This document shows positions 1 to 10,344 of a stretch of DNA of 64,000 nucleotides, piece by piece (positions within the stretch are counted from its first letter, which is position 1; every line of letters begins with the position of its first letter). The stretch is from Schistosoma mansoni (lineage: Eukaryota; Platyhelminthes; Trematoda; Strigeidida; Schistosomatidae), in the NCBI RefSeq assembly GCF_000237925.1, contig NC_031500.1:1860001-1924000 (forward strand). The letters are read 5' to 3'. The translations under genes were made by a program, and so were the position numbers. The notes beneath the pieces were generated by a model that saw nothing but the letters and a program-made list of their open reading frames with translations, searched no databases and was not told the origin of the DNA.

Positions 1-214
1 GTGGTAAAAAATGAGTCTGCCCAATAAAAAAAAATTGAATGTGAGTGTTATGTAATGGTTCTGTGTAAGCAGTGAAGAAGCAGCTATCCCGTCTCGGTAG
101 TTGTGTCGTGCTTCGATGTAGCACTCTTCTCCAGATGGGCCTACTAGGCTTTACCATTCTTATGGCTATGGTTAAGATTAGAATAGATAGAAGTTTATTA
201 GCACAGATGATAAG
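1..214. other. unassigned leading sequence
   Basis: No recognised gene or repeat. The short open frame starting at 72 has no family signature and runs into the F-type repeat. Confidence 0.3.
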
Positions 215-835
215 CTCCTTAAATATCCTGGTAAGTTCGAGGGTGGAGAGAGGTCGCTCTCCCTCTTGAAATGTTCTTTCATAGCCATGTGTATACAGAC
301 ACTGACAGTGAAGTCCTACTCATTGCCTTTTCACTAAACGAGTGTTGTTTACGAAATTGAGAAGACGGAAAACGAATGTCTGGTGTACGAGCCGGATTGT
401 TGAGTATGGAGTATCCACCTAGAAGAGTTGGAAAACACTGATTCCAAACTAGTGGTGAACGTTGTCTTTAGGATCCTGATGGAACGAATAGTGTATGAAC
501 CTATTGTTGATCACCGGCTACCATGAGACTACATCTCCTAACGTTGCTCTATTGCATTTTGGATTAGAGGTCTAGGTGAAAGGCTCGGGGAGTGCCCCCC
601 CAAGAAAACCAGTTGTTTCAGTTTGGCCACCCGGACAGTATTCCAGCTCTTACATAAATAAAATGAAGTGTGGCGCATGTATATATTTGATACCTTATTG
701 TATCAATATTTATGCATCGCATTACTACTTACTCCTGTTACTCCCAATGGAGCATAGGCCGCCGACCAGAATTCTCCAACCCACTCTGTCCTGGGCCACC
801 AATATTTATGGGTTTAAATAAATAAATAAACAAAT
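215..835 (+). mobile_element. F-family retroelement, near full length, interrupted
   Basis: This is one of four copies of a dispersed repeat (others at 8728-9262, 29850-30312 and 35985-36515). It ends in an AAATAAATAAATAAAC tail, as expected of a retroposed element. Its last 60 or so bases resemble the 3' end of the LINE at 16495-17760. I see no coding frame and no clear tRNA-like head. A short RTE piece sits inside it at 715-799. Confidence 0.7.
715..799 (-). mobile_element. RTE (SR2-like) 3' end nested in F element
   Basis: This 85-bp 5'-truncated RTE end reads, in antisense, as the family's usual ending (Leu-Cys-Ser-Ile-Gly-type codons and a TAAGTAAGT-like tail). It is flanked by the 11-base direct repeat CAATATTTATG at 704-714 and 800-810, a target-site duplication. 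It therefore inserted after the F element. Confidence 0.75.
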
Positions 836-1084
836 ACAAGTAGTTAGCACTATGAAATCCCGAATAGAAATCAACAATGGAAAGGTATTTGTTATGTTAG
901 CTACTTGATTAACGCATAATACAGTACACAACTACGGCACTCGAACGTATGGAACCCAACAGTCGCAAAACCAAAAGACAGAAGAAAACCGGAGAAGTGT
1001 TTGTTGGGTAAGAATCAAGAGATACAGAAAATCATGAGTATTTTTAGACATCAGCGTTTCTTATAACATCATTATAATCCAGCC
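836..1084. other. unassigned intergenic sequence
   Basis: AT-rich, with no convincing open frame or repeat recognised. Confidence 0.3.
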
Positions 1085-1660
1085 AATCCGCAAAGAGGCA
1101 AATTATGCTACTATCCAATCGTAACATGCCACGTTTAAAGAGTAAATTTCTATCACAGTAAACTGTTGTGACTTTGGGCCCGGCTAATTATCAATCGTTA
1201 TTCAGAATACGACTTATACAACCTTAGTACTGTGCCAAATCAATGACGTTCAACGTGTATGCGCAACCTAGAGTCTCTGTTAGTCCTTTTTCCTCCTATA
1301 CTTTCCAGTTGACTTCAGAACATCAATAACAGCTTCCACGATATGAATCATTTGTTTCAAACATACTTAGTTTATATACCAGCCAAAATGGACCACATCA
1401 CACTATAAAATAGGAAATAATATTCATACAAGATTAAGCCAAAAAGTGGCTATGATTGTGGGAGACTGTAATTAATAGACTGGCAATAAATCAAGAAGGG
1501 TAAATAGTATCACAATAATCTATAGGTCAAAATGAAGCTTATAATAAGACAAATATAGATACATACAATCTAATCACTGAGTGGTCATACAATAAGAACA
1601 TATATAGAATAATAGACCGTTAATAGATCCCGGAAGTTACCCGTACTTATATCTTCACTA
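1085..1660 (+). repeat. R repeat, LTR-like, diverged copy
   Basis: It aligns with 22190-22740 (plus) and 42130-42660 (minus). Shared landmarks are a TTTATATA box, the stretch around AATAGACTGG, and AAAATGAAGCTTATAATAAG. A TATA-like box followed by a polyadenylation-like signal, with no coding capacity, suggests a solitary LTR. The upstream boundary is uncertain. This is the most diverged of the three copies. Confidence 0.45.
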
Positions 1661-1844
1661 AGAAATGGCAGAAACTACATTTAGCATTTAATCACGCAAA
1701 TGAACCTAATTCACTGAATACAGAATAAATTCCTAAGTACTTTCACTCTCTTGAAATAAAATAATCTTGTTTTATTTCATATTCTATTTTCGATTACATT
1801 AGAGAAATAATAAACAGGTGAAAAAGACAAGTGTGTCTAAGTGA

Positions 1845-2060
1845 CGAGTCCAAAATAGGACGAAACGCGCATCAAACTGGATTCCACTGCTACCCACTAT
1901 CCATCTTTGCTTACCATGCTTGTGAATTTAGGCGGTATCGAGGCAATACGCACAGTATGCACATATGCCAATAAGAAAGAGCCTGACCAGTTGCAGTCCG
2001 AAACACATCGATGGGAAGATCCAAACAAACAATACTAAGTGAATTTCATTAGATAGATAG
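1845..2060 (+). repeat. alpha (Sm-alpha-type) repeat fragment with hammerhead remnant
   Basis: It carries GACGAGTCC, AGGACGAAACGCGC and GGATTCCACTGC, followed by the downstream alpha spacer (TGTGCATACTG and CAACTGGTCAG motifs in mixed orientation). The first base of the CTGANGA core differs, so self-cleavage is unlikely. Confidence 0.6.
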
Positions 2061-2217
2061 TTACTGAGACAAATCGAAAATTCTATCACTCCAGCTAACT
2101 TGTTTGGACTTCTTCAGGGTAATAATCAAAATCAAAATCATGAAACAAATATTGACCGTCTTTTTAACAATCATATCAAAACTCTATACTACGTTGTTTA
2201 ATTTTTGTAAACAGGAT

Positions 2218-2645
2218 AACATGAGTCAATTGAAGCTAGACCACTATGGAAAACCTGGAAGCACTAGACGGCCGTCTCGTCCTAGTATGGGACTCCTCTG
2301 CAGTGCGCATCCACGATCCCGCCTGGCGTGCGGGATTCGAACCCAGTACCTATCAGTCTCGCGCGCGAGAGCTTAACCACTAGACTACTGAGCCGGCCGG
2401 CCATCCAACAGTGTCAATGTCTAACTTCAATCAATCCACGAAGTTGAGCAACAGATCACCAATGTCTTCAGTGAGTTACTATCTCACAACAGACCTGGTT
2501 GAACTTCACTGGTCATTGCTTCTCACTAGAATTCCAGACAATATCTCTTGAAGTGCTTCCAGGTTTTCCATGGTGGTCTAACCTCAATTAACTCATGATT
2601 TCAACTATAAAATTACTGAAATCTCTACAAAAACCCCTTCTGAGG
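2218..2645. mobile_element. SINE-B composite: minus copy joined to a plus tail
   Basis: The minus-strand SINE-B runs from the tail through hammerhead and tRNA-like head to about 2551. There it joins a plus-strand SINE-B 3' segment, giving inverted ends of about 90 bp. The hammerhead core in the minus copy is altered (CAGAGGA). Confidence 0.7.
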
Positions 2646-2889
2646 ATAATTTAATTCAGTTAAATGAGAATCAAGTGAAAAGTTCACGATATGAAATAAA
2701 AGAAGACTGGATGAATTGTGTGTGTGATGTATGTTTAAGAATGGGCTATTCATGAATGATATTCGCTGTGTTGATATGTTTCTATATGAAGTAAAAAAAT
2801 AAAAGTGAAAAATGAAGGTTAAAAAAAATTGTTTCTGAATCATTGAATTGTAAGTAAAAATGAGAATCATTATGTACATAATAAGCAAA

Positions 2890-3005
2890 TATGGATAGTG
2901 GCTAGCAGTGAAATCCAGGATGCGCGTTTCGTCCTATTTTCGGACTCGTCACTAGCTGGATGTACCTGCATCTCAGAGTTGATGTTCACATAACTCATAT
3001 TGATT
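2890..3005 (-). repeat. alpha repeat fragment
   Basis: It contains GCTGGATGTACCTGCATCTC and GCGCGTTTCGTCC in antisense. The hammerhead is interrupted by a small insertion next to the core (CTAGTGACGAG), so it is probably inactive. Confidence 0.6.
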
Positions 3006-3194
3006 TGAGTGAAAATAATGATTCATTTGAAATAAACAGGTTGAGTAAAGAAAGAAAGGGTTGAATTACTTGTTAATGAGTATTTGCCAAATAGTTGCTA
3101 GCTAAATATTATCCTTTCTGTTAAGGCTGTTCTTATTCGCCCATATATATATCGCTTCTTCTATCAATCATTCTTTATGAGTGTTGAAACCTTT

Positions 3195-3421
3195 CTGAAG
3201 TATTTTGGCCCCTTCATTGTAATGCAGCTTATACTGGAGAAACATCCAGACAATTGAATGTAAAGTTGAAAGAACACAAACAGTGTTTGAAAAATGTTCC
3301 CAAAACTTCGGTTAATATAAGGAAACTTGAGAATAAGTCTACAATAGCGTTACATGCGCTAGAAACAGGACACAAGATTAATTTTGAAGGGAATTATTTC
3401 AAATATAATTTTCACATATAA
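3195..3421 (+). mobile_element. Penelope-like element fragment, GIY-YIG endonuclease
   Basis: The plus frame reads CNAAYTGETSRQLN, then LKEHKQ, and later ALETGH. This is the pattern of the C-terminal GIY-YIG endonuclease of Penelope-like retroelements (YxGETxRxLxxRxxEH). Only this domain remains. It ends where the 492-bp tandem duplication begins. Confidence 0.7.
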
Positions 3422-3424
3422 TGA

Positions 3425-3650
3425 CTGCATCATGAAGCAATCCCTAACTTGGAATCCTGAAGAGAAGCAGAAAAGTGGAAGGCCAAATAACACATTACGT
3501 CGGGAAATAGAAGAAGATATGAAAATGGACGAATGTTAACGGGAAAGAAATGGAAAGGATTGCTCAGGAAAGAGTTGGATAGAGAATGCTGGTGTGAGGC
3601 CTATCCTCCTCCACGAGGAGCAACACGCGAAAGTAAGTAAGTAAGTATTC
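3425..3650 (+). mobile_element. RTE (SR2-like) LINE 3' end
   Basis: It encodes the broken C-terminal stretch of the RTE polyprotein (QSLTWNPE, then a [15 protein letters not shown] run) and ends with the family tail of GTAAGTAAGTAAGTA. It lies in unit 1 of the tandem duplication 3407-4338. Confidence 0.8.
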
Positions 3651-3914
3651 ATTCTAATCTTGATGAATATTCATATAAATCATGAATAGTATTCTAAATC
3701 AATTTAGATAAACCATTTTTCATTTCCCTTAGAAGCAAAAAAGAAAAAGAAAAAGAAAAAAAAGAAAACTATATCCAACGAACGACCAGTTTTCACATGT
3801 GCAAATATCCTTATATCCCTTTTACTATATTTTCACATTTTCCCTGTTTTTTTTACATCATCGACATACACATACATACATACACACCTACACCAAGTAA
3901 TTTTCACATATAAA

Positions 3915-4115
3915 GACTGCATCATGAAGCAATCGCTAACTTGGAATCCGGAAGGGAAGTGAAAAAGTGGAAGGCCAAAGAACACATTACGCCGAGAAAT
4001 AGAAGCAGATGTAAATAGGATGAATATTAACTGGGAAGGATTGCCCAGGACAGGGTTAGATGTAGAATACTGGTTGGCGGCCTATCGTCCTCCACGAGGG
4101 GTAACACGCGAAAGT
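3915..4115 (+). mobile_element. RTE LINE 3' end, duplicated copy
   Basis: This is the copy of the 3425-3650 fragment inside unit 2 of the tandem duplication. It is colinear and carries its own substitutions. It did not insert independently, because the flanks are duplicated too. Confidence 0.8.
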
Positions 4116-4560
4116 AGTATTGTAAATCAATTTAGATAAACCATTTTTCATTTACCTTGGAAACAAAATAGAAAAGAAAAAGAAAAAAAGAAAACTATAT
4201 CCAACGAATGACTAGTTTTCACATGTGCAAATATCCTTATATCCCTTTTACTATGTTTTCACAGTATCCCTATTTTTTTTTAGTTTTTTTTACATCATCG
4301 ACATACACACACACCTACACACCTACACCAAGTAATTAAACTTAACTTCATATTGGTTCAATAGATTCGAATTAAAGTTCAAAACATTCATAAAAAAAAT
4401 GTACAATCTATATTTTTACATGTTATAAGTTATATTCAATTTGAAAATTTCCCAGTTAGTTAAAAATATAGAAAACAGTTTAAAATAATCTCCAACGGAT
4501 ACAATTTATTGATTCAGTTTTTTTTTGGTGTACATCTAGCGCAAATGTGCGTATGTGCGA

Positions 4561-4970
4561 GTATTAATTTATTGAATATTGAAGCACATCTATATATATA
4601 TATATATATATATATACAAGGGATTTGCGTGGGCGGTTGTTGTCGGTTTTAATTCATTAGTTTCCCCCCTATATATATCTTTAATTTCTGATATATTCAA
4701 AAATTTTCGCGGTTTATTTAAAAGAGTAAATACTAACTAGAACAACAACAACCACAGCAACAATTTATCGAATTTAGAAGCACATACATATATTTAAGGG
4801 ATTTGCGTGGGTGGTTACTATCGGTTTTAATTCATTGGTTTCCACCTAAATATATATAAATATACCTCTTTAATTTCGAATAGTCTTATAAAATTTTTTG
4901 CAGTTTCTTTAAAAGAGTAAATACTAACCCCAGCAACAAACCCAGCAACAACCATAGCAACAACAACAAC
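4561..4970 (+). repeat. tandem duplication of promoter / 5' leader
   Basis: Unit 1 is about 4561-4762 and unit 2 about 4763-4970. Shared landmarks are GAAGCACAT, GGGATTTGCGTGGG, GGTTTTAATTCATT and AAAAGAGTAAATACTAAC, each unit ending in a CAACAA-rich run. Unit 1 has a longer TA dinucleotide tract (about 4590-4613). Only the second unit runs into the start codon. The leader and perhaps the transcription start of the EF-hand gene were therefore duplicated. Confidence 0.8.
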
Positions 4971-4974
4971 AACA

Positions 4975-5779
4975 ATGACAATTGAATTACCTGAAGTTAC
5001 TGGTGGTCCAACATGGATACGTAAAATGCGTACATTATTTCGTCGTCTTGATACATCAGGACATGGTTATTTAATGGTTGATGATATATTAGAAATTGGT
5101 ACATCATTATTTAATATTTATCCTAAAATGTTATCATATAAATATGATGAATTAGTAAAAACATTAGTTTATTTATGGTATGATGTAATATGTATCCATG
5201 TACCAAGACAGTTAGCAACTACTATTACAATTAATGAAAATTTATTTATAGAAAATTTATTAAAATCATTAAAAGGGGAATTACATCAAAATTTTAATGA
5301 AAAATTTATTGAACCATTATTTAATTCAATAGATCAAGATAATGATCAATTAATTATATCATCAGAATTTCAATCATTAATGATATCATGGAAATCAATA
5401 CCAAAAGATTGTGAATTAATTTTTCGTTACTATAGTGATAAAAATAAATTATCTAAAGAAAATTTTTTAAAAATTTTTATTGATTTTTTTATATTAGATA
5501 ATTCTAAAAGTAATATAAATCAATTATGGGGATTATTAATTAATTATAAACGTGCTGAAGATTATGGTACTATAGATTGTGGTCCTGTATGGGAAAGTAA
5601 AATACGTACAATGTATAGACGTTTAGATATAAATGAAACAATGAAATTAAGATGTCATGATTTATTACAAATTGGACAATTTTTAATACAACGTACACAT
5701 TTAGATAGACGTCGGGCAGATGCTGTAATGCGTGCTATGTTACATATATGGGTGAAATTTTTGGCTATAGATAAAAATG
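4975..5779 (+). CDS. double EF-hand calcium-binding protein, exon 1 (calexcitin/SCP-like)
   Basis: This exon encodes residues 1-268 plus the first base of codon 269. The start ATG follows a CAACAA tract in the duplicated leader. EF-hand loops are at 26-37 (D26, S28, H30, G31, D37), 120-131 (D120, D122, D124, E131), a shortened one near 155, and a degenerate one at 218-229. Residues 10-26 (GGPTWIRKMRTLFRRLD) align with 202-218 (CGPVWESKIRTMYRRLD), an offset of 192, so the protein is two similar halves. Each half has the length and loop layout of calexcitin or sarcoplasmic calcium-binding proteins. That suggests a cytosolic calcium buffer or sensor, which is inference. The exon ends AAAATG before GTAAGC, phase 1, matching exon 2. 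Codons are strongly A/T-ending, as in schistosome genes. The open frame reads on into SINE sequence past the donor, and that part should be ignored. The exact family name is uncertain. Confidence 0.85.
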
Positions 5780-5819
5780 GTAAGCAGATTACTTTTTTAT
5801 TTTATTTGTTTTTAAATAG

Positions 5820-6420
5820 TTGCGATCATGAGTTGATTGGAACATGTAAGCACTGGAAGGTCGTCTCGTCCTGTTGTGGGACTCCTCAACAGTGCGCATC
5901 CACGACACCGCCTCGAGAGATTCGAATCCAGGACTTATCAGTTTCGCGAGTGACCGCCAGCATCCAATGGTGTTAATGTCTCACTTTAACTAATCCACGA
6001 AATTGAGCAACCTTCAACCATTGACTTCAGTGAGTTACTATCCCACAACAGACCTGGATGAACTCCATTGGTCACTGCTTCTCACTAGAACTCCAGGAAA
6101 TATCTCTTGAAGCCAGTCACTAGTGAGCATATGTTGATTAATATCAGAAGGGGTTTTTGTGGATATTGTAGTAATTTTAATAGTTGAGATCACCAGTCAG
6201 TTGGAGCTATACCACTATGGAAAACCTTAAAGCACTGAATGGTTGTTTCGTCTGACTGTGGGACTCCTCAACAGTGAGCATCCACGATCCCACATCTCGG
6301 TAGATTCCAATCCAGGATCTATTAGTCTCTCGTGCGAGCGCTTAACCACTAGACTACTGAGTTGGCCGGCATCCAACGGTGTTAATGTCTAACTTCAACC
6401 GATCCACGAAATTCAGCAAC
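5820..6420 (-). mobile_element. two SINE-B copies in intron 1
   Basis: Two minus-strand SINE-B elements lie head to tail (about 5820-6150 and 6150-6420), each with the antisense GATTCGAA box B and antisense hammerhead segment. Both are diverged and lie just after the exon 1 donor. Confidence 0.75.
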
Positions 6421-6438
6421 CATTAATTAATTATAAAG

Positions 6439-6666
6439 GTGCTGAAGATTATGGTACTATAGATTGTGGTCCTGTATGGGAAAGTAAAATACGTACAATG
6501 TATAGACGTTTAGATATAAATGAAACAATGAAATTAAGATGTCATGATTTATTACAAATTGGACAATTTTTAATACAACGTACACATTTAGATAGACGTC
6601 GGGCAGATGCTGTTATGCGTGCTATGTTACATATATGGGTGAAATTTTTGGCTATAGATAAAAATG
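6439..6666 (+). CDS. duplicated EF-hand exon copy, possible alternative exon
   Basis: This is the second copy of the exon 1 3' end. Relative to copy 1, one change (AAACG to AAAGG) creates an AG followed by GT at 6437-6440. Used as an acceptor, it starts an exon in the same phase (1) as the true exon 2. The copy keeps its own GTAAGT donor at 6667. The resulting 228-nt exon is symmetric (phase 1-1) and open. It would insert 76 residues repeating positions 194-269, which include the EF-like loop with RRLDINETMKLRCHD. No good polypyrimidine tract precedes it, so splicing is unproven. It could equally be an inert copy in the intron. Confidence 0.4.
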
Positions 6667-6711
6667 GTAAGTAGATGATTGTTGTTGTTGTTCTTTTTGT
6701 TTTATTTGTTT

Positions 6712-7305
6712 TTGAATAGTTGCGATCATGAGTTAATTGGAGCTAGATCACCATAGAGAACCTGGAAGCACTGGATGGTCGTCCCGCCCTATTGTGAGAC
6801 TCCTCAATAGTGTGCATCCATGATGTCACCTCGAGAGATTTGAACTCAGCCACTAGACCACTGAGCTGGCCGGTATCCAATGGTGTTTATATCTCACTTT
6901 AACTAATTCATGAAATTGAGCGACACATCCACCATTGTCTTCAGTGAGTTACTATCTCACAACAGACCTGGATGAACTCCAGGAAATATCTCTTTAAGCC
7001 AGTCACTAGTAAGCATAAGTTGATTCATATCAGAAGGGGTTTTTGTGGAGATTTTAGTAATTTTATATGGTTGAGATCATGAATAAATTAAAGCTAGACC
7101 ATCATTGAAAACCTGAAAGCACTGGATGGGCGTTTTGTCCTATTGAGGGACTTGTCATCAGTGCACATGCACGATCTCATATATCTAGAGATTCGAACCC
7201 AGGACTTATCAGTCTGGTGCGTGAGCGCTTAACCACTAGACCACTGAGTCGACTCATGATCTCAACGATTAAAATTATTATAATATCCACAAAAGATTCT
7301 TCCGA
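6712..7305 (-). mobile_element. two SINE-B copies, duplicated unit
   Basis: These are the counterparts of 5820-6420 within unit 2. They share the odd AATAGTTGCGATCATGAG junction, which shows common descent by duplication. The homology between units stops near 7250. Confidence 0.75.
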
Positions 7306-7544
7306 TATTATTTGTTTTTGTTTAAAATTCTGTCTCGTGATGATGGAGAAGATTTGTAACTGAGGTGGATGGTTTGGTTATAGAGCTTTCATCGTTCTTC
7401 TGAATGACATCATCAGCATAAACTTCTATCTTAACCCTAAACTATTCAGCTCAGAGAATAAAACTCCGTCAAAATTTCGTCTTGATAAATATATGTATTA
7501 TTGAGATATTACTCATTTAAAAAATCTTCCTAAACACAATAAAC

Positions 7545-7672
7545 TAACGTCCCATAATAGGACAAAACGGCCGTCTAGTGCTTCCAGGTTTTCCATGATG
7601 GTCTAGATTCAATTAACTCACGCTTTCAACTATGAAAATACTAAATCTCCACCGAAACCCCTTCGGAACTTA
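7545..7672 (+). mobile_element. SINE-B 3' fragment
   Basis: It begins inside the hammerhead (CCCATAATAGGAC) and runs to the ACCCCTTC-type tail. The upstream head is missing and the GAAA of the ribozyme reads AAAA. Confidence 0.65.
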
Positions 7673-8029
7673 TTTACTTAAAAATATAAATTATCCTGTA
7701 AGATCTGGACAATTTGGGTTCGATTTCTCAAGGAATGTTGAATATTGAAAAGTTTTACAATAGAACAAGAGAGTTACCTAATGCTTCTTGAGTCTTAGTA
7801 ACTGTCTAGTTCAAGTTGGTACTTCCCTGGGAAAACACTGACCATCGAACTCCATCTTCAATACTGTGTAATTATATGTTCATTAAAGAAATGAAGAAAA
7901 TGAATTACTTCTAATAAGACTTCGACAGTATGTTTGTCCTTAGAATTTCATATCATTAGATTGTCAATTAATTGTATTGGGTTACAGAGATTACATCGAT
8001 ATATTTTATACCCTAAATAAAAGTAGTTG
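7673..8029. other. intronic sequence, nothing recognised
   Basis: AT-rich DNA within intron 1 of the EF-hand gene, with no gene or repeat signature. Confidence 0.3.
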
Positions 8030-8225
8030 AATGTTGGCTCAGTGATTCAGAGGTTAAGTGTTCGTGTGTTAGACCGAAAGTTCCGAGTTCGAATACCTCG
8101 TAGTAATTATTCGTAGGTGCTGAGGAGTTACATACTACAACGAAATGACCGTCCAGTACTTTCAAGTTCTCAATAGTGATCTAACAGTGATTGATTCATG
8201 ATTTCAATCATAAGTAAAAGTCTTA
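8030..8225 (+). mobile_element. old SINE-B subfamily copy
   Basis: It has a tRNA-like head (GGCTCAGTGATTCAGAGGTT, then GAGTTCGAATA), a decayed hammerhead and a SINE-B tail. Its GTGTTAGACCGAAAG variant recurs at 44065 and 46235, suggesting an older subfamily. Confidence 0.6.
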
Positions 8226-8727
8226 TATAGATACCCAGTTTAAAGATGGACTTTTCAAGATCAAACTTTATTTTAAGGAAACAATAATTCTTACCGATGC
8301 TAATGACGCTATATAGGTTAAGTCTTTGGAATATACCGATTCATCTACCGCAAAGTATTTTCTTCCTTTGCACATATTTAAGATTAAACATTGTGGATTT
8401 CATTGTGTGTGTGAGTGTGTGGGTATTAGTGTACACTGTTACGTTCTTTCTCCAACTAGTATCAACCTGTATTGTTATTAATGGCTTTATTCAATATTAT
8501 ACTTCTAGTACAATATAGAATTCACAGTATAAAGTATTTCAACGAGTTTCCATTTCTTGATCGACTCTGACGATAAACATGTAGTGGTTGCCAGTTAGAT
8601 GTTTGAAGTCCAGGAATCGACATTTGAATATAATTTCATTCTTTACAATGCATATTGTCAGCAACAACGAAATCTCTGGTTGGGCCCTTTTGTAACTTCT
8701 ACAGCGTAATGTCGTAAACTTTTCGTA

Positions 8728-9262
8728 ATTTTATTTTATTTATGCACATAAATATTGGTATAATGGGGTACCAGATACATATGGGCCGAACAAATCTCAT
8801 TTCATTTGTGTGAGGGCTGTGATACTGCCCAGGTGCCCAAACTGAAGTGAGTGGTTTACTTAAGGGGCCACACCCGGAGCCTTCGACCTAAAGGTCTAAC
8901 CCACAAGGCAGTGGAGCATCGTGAGGAGATGCAGTCTCATGGTAGCCGGTCACCAACGATTGATTCATACGTCCTTTGTTCCCTCAGGATACTGGAGCCT
9001 ATGTACACCATTGGTTTGGAATTAGGGTTTTCCAACTTTCCTAGGTGGACTTTCCTTGTCCACTGACCCGGTTAAAGCGCCGGACATTCGCTTTTCGTCC
9101 TCTCACTTTTGTGAACAATACCCATGGTGTGAGAAGGCGGTGAGTAGGACTTCCCTGTCAGAGGCTGTATACGCGTGGCCATGTGAGAGCATTTGGAGAG
9201 GGAGAGCGGACTCTGCGCACTCTCGGCCGTACCAGGACATTTTGGGGGCAAACTTTTCGTAA
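8728..9262 (-). mobile_element. F-family retroelement, near complete
   Basis: This is one of the best-preserved copies. In antisense it ends with the ACCAATATTTATGTG motif and an A-rich tail. Its 5' part reaches the CCTGGTACGGCC block. It lies in intron 1 and is non-coding in all frames. Confidence 0.7.
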
Positions 9263-10214
9263 ACCTATCTGAATAGATTATGAGACTAATAGATAAATTG
9301 ATGTCTTAAGACAAACTTGTCGAAATATCCAGGTGGTAAAGAACAGATAGCCCATATATTCAAGCAGGTCGCCTTCTGTATGAGAAGTATCTTTATATAT
9401 TTAATTATGATTAGGTGAAATGGAAACTTTTACTCAATGAATTTTATTGTGTAACAATCTTTGAGAAGTTATAAAGTGTTATGTTTGATCTATGACATTA
9501 TTTTGTTTGCATAGACTATTACTGCTATTTGTATTTGAGATACTACTGAAATTCACGGGGGGTCAATGAATAGTCTCTTTCATTCTTGTATAAGTTCTTG
9601 AAGAACTTGTGACTGATTGAGTTCATAAATTTTGGGAATGGAAAAAAAATATCAATGCTGTCGACTGAAGCCGGAAGCGTATATCACTAACGTGACTTAT
9701 CAGTTGATAGCTTGCGAATGGGTCTTGGGTTCATAATGAGATCATGGCTACATACTTCAGGTCAGTCTCGTGCTAGATTAAAGCAGCTATCCAGTCACTT
9801 CTGATTTTTGGCGGTGCCTCACCTGTAAGAAATCCATGTCAAAGATCACCTTCAGAATATAATTTAATATAAATATTTAGCTTCTATTTTACTGATGTCA
9901 AGAAATCTCTTAACTACAAAAACTGTATTTTAATCCATTTGTTTATTATTATTGTTAGTGATTAAGGGGGAGAGATTTAAGTTTCCCCAGTAGGGAGTAT
10001 TACCTTACTAAAGTTAATATATAGAAATTCTAACGTCATGTGATATTCAATTGCAATTTTAACGTTGATCTTATAGGGTTTCATAAAGGTTGGTAATGTC
10101 AACAACAAAAGTTCTATGTCAATACAATAGTGAAATGAAAACCAAATGTAAAGTTATAAAAGTGTAAGGAGAGATTTTCGGACATTTTAAGTCATATAGT
10201 TTATGATAAAACAT
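9263..10214. other. intronic sequence, nothing recognised
   Basis: About 950 bp of AT-rich intron 1 with no supported gene or repeat. Confidence 0.3.
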
Positions 10215-10340
10215 ATGTATGTGGATGCGCACTGCTGAGGAGTCCTATAATAGGACGAAACGGTCGTCCAGTGCTTCCAGATTTTCCATGATGGTCTATC
10301 TTCAATTGATTCATGATTTAAACTATGAAAATATACATCA
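10215..10340 (+). mobile_element. SINE-B fragment with intact-looking hammerhead
   Basis: 5'-truncated just before the ribozyme (GTGGATGCGCACTG). It continues through hammerhead and tail and abuts the minus-strand RTE end. Confidence 0.75.
10230..10270 (+). ncRNA. type I hammerhead ribozyme (SINE-B)
   Basis: The core CTGAGGA is followed by stem II (GTCC/GGAC), GAAA, a short stem III and the GTC cleavage triplet. Stem I pairs GCACTG with CAGTGC perfectly. All conserved core bases are present, so self-cleavage of transcripts is predicted. Confidence 0.75.
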
Positions 10341-10344
10341 ATTG

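Larger units (their letters stand above)
3407..4338 (+). repeat. tandem duplication upstream of EF-hand gene
   Basis: Unit 1 (3407-3898) and unit 2 (3899-4338) both begin at TTTTCACATATA (offset 492). Both contain the RTE end, then an A/G-rich run, ACTATATCCAACGAA, and CACCTACACCAAGTAATT at the end. The RTE insertion predates the duplication. Unit 2 has lost the repeated TAAG tail. Confidence 0.85.
5535..7250 (+). repeat. 887-bp tandem duplication including exon 1 3' end
   Basis: Unit 1 (5535-6421) and unit 2 (6422 to about 7250) align at a constant offset of 887 through the exon, the splice donor and two minus-strand SINE-B copies. I count 2 differences over about 245 exonic bases. Over an 86-base stretch of the shared SINE just downstream I count about 16. 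The SINE insertions therefore predate the duplication, and the exon copies are far more alike than their flanks. Confidence 0.85.

Noticed and set aside
5780-5976. Open frame of exon 1 continuing to 5976
   Set aside because: After the GTAAGC donor the frame enters antisense SINE-B sequence; phase and homology support splicing at 5779.
6422-6438. Acceptor at AATTCAG (about 6415) for the duplicated exon
   Set aside because: It would be phase 0 after a phase 1 donor and so would shift the frame; the AAAG site at 6437-6438 is the only nearby in-phase option.
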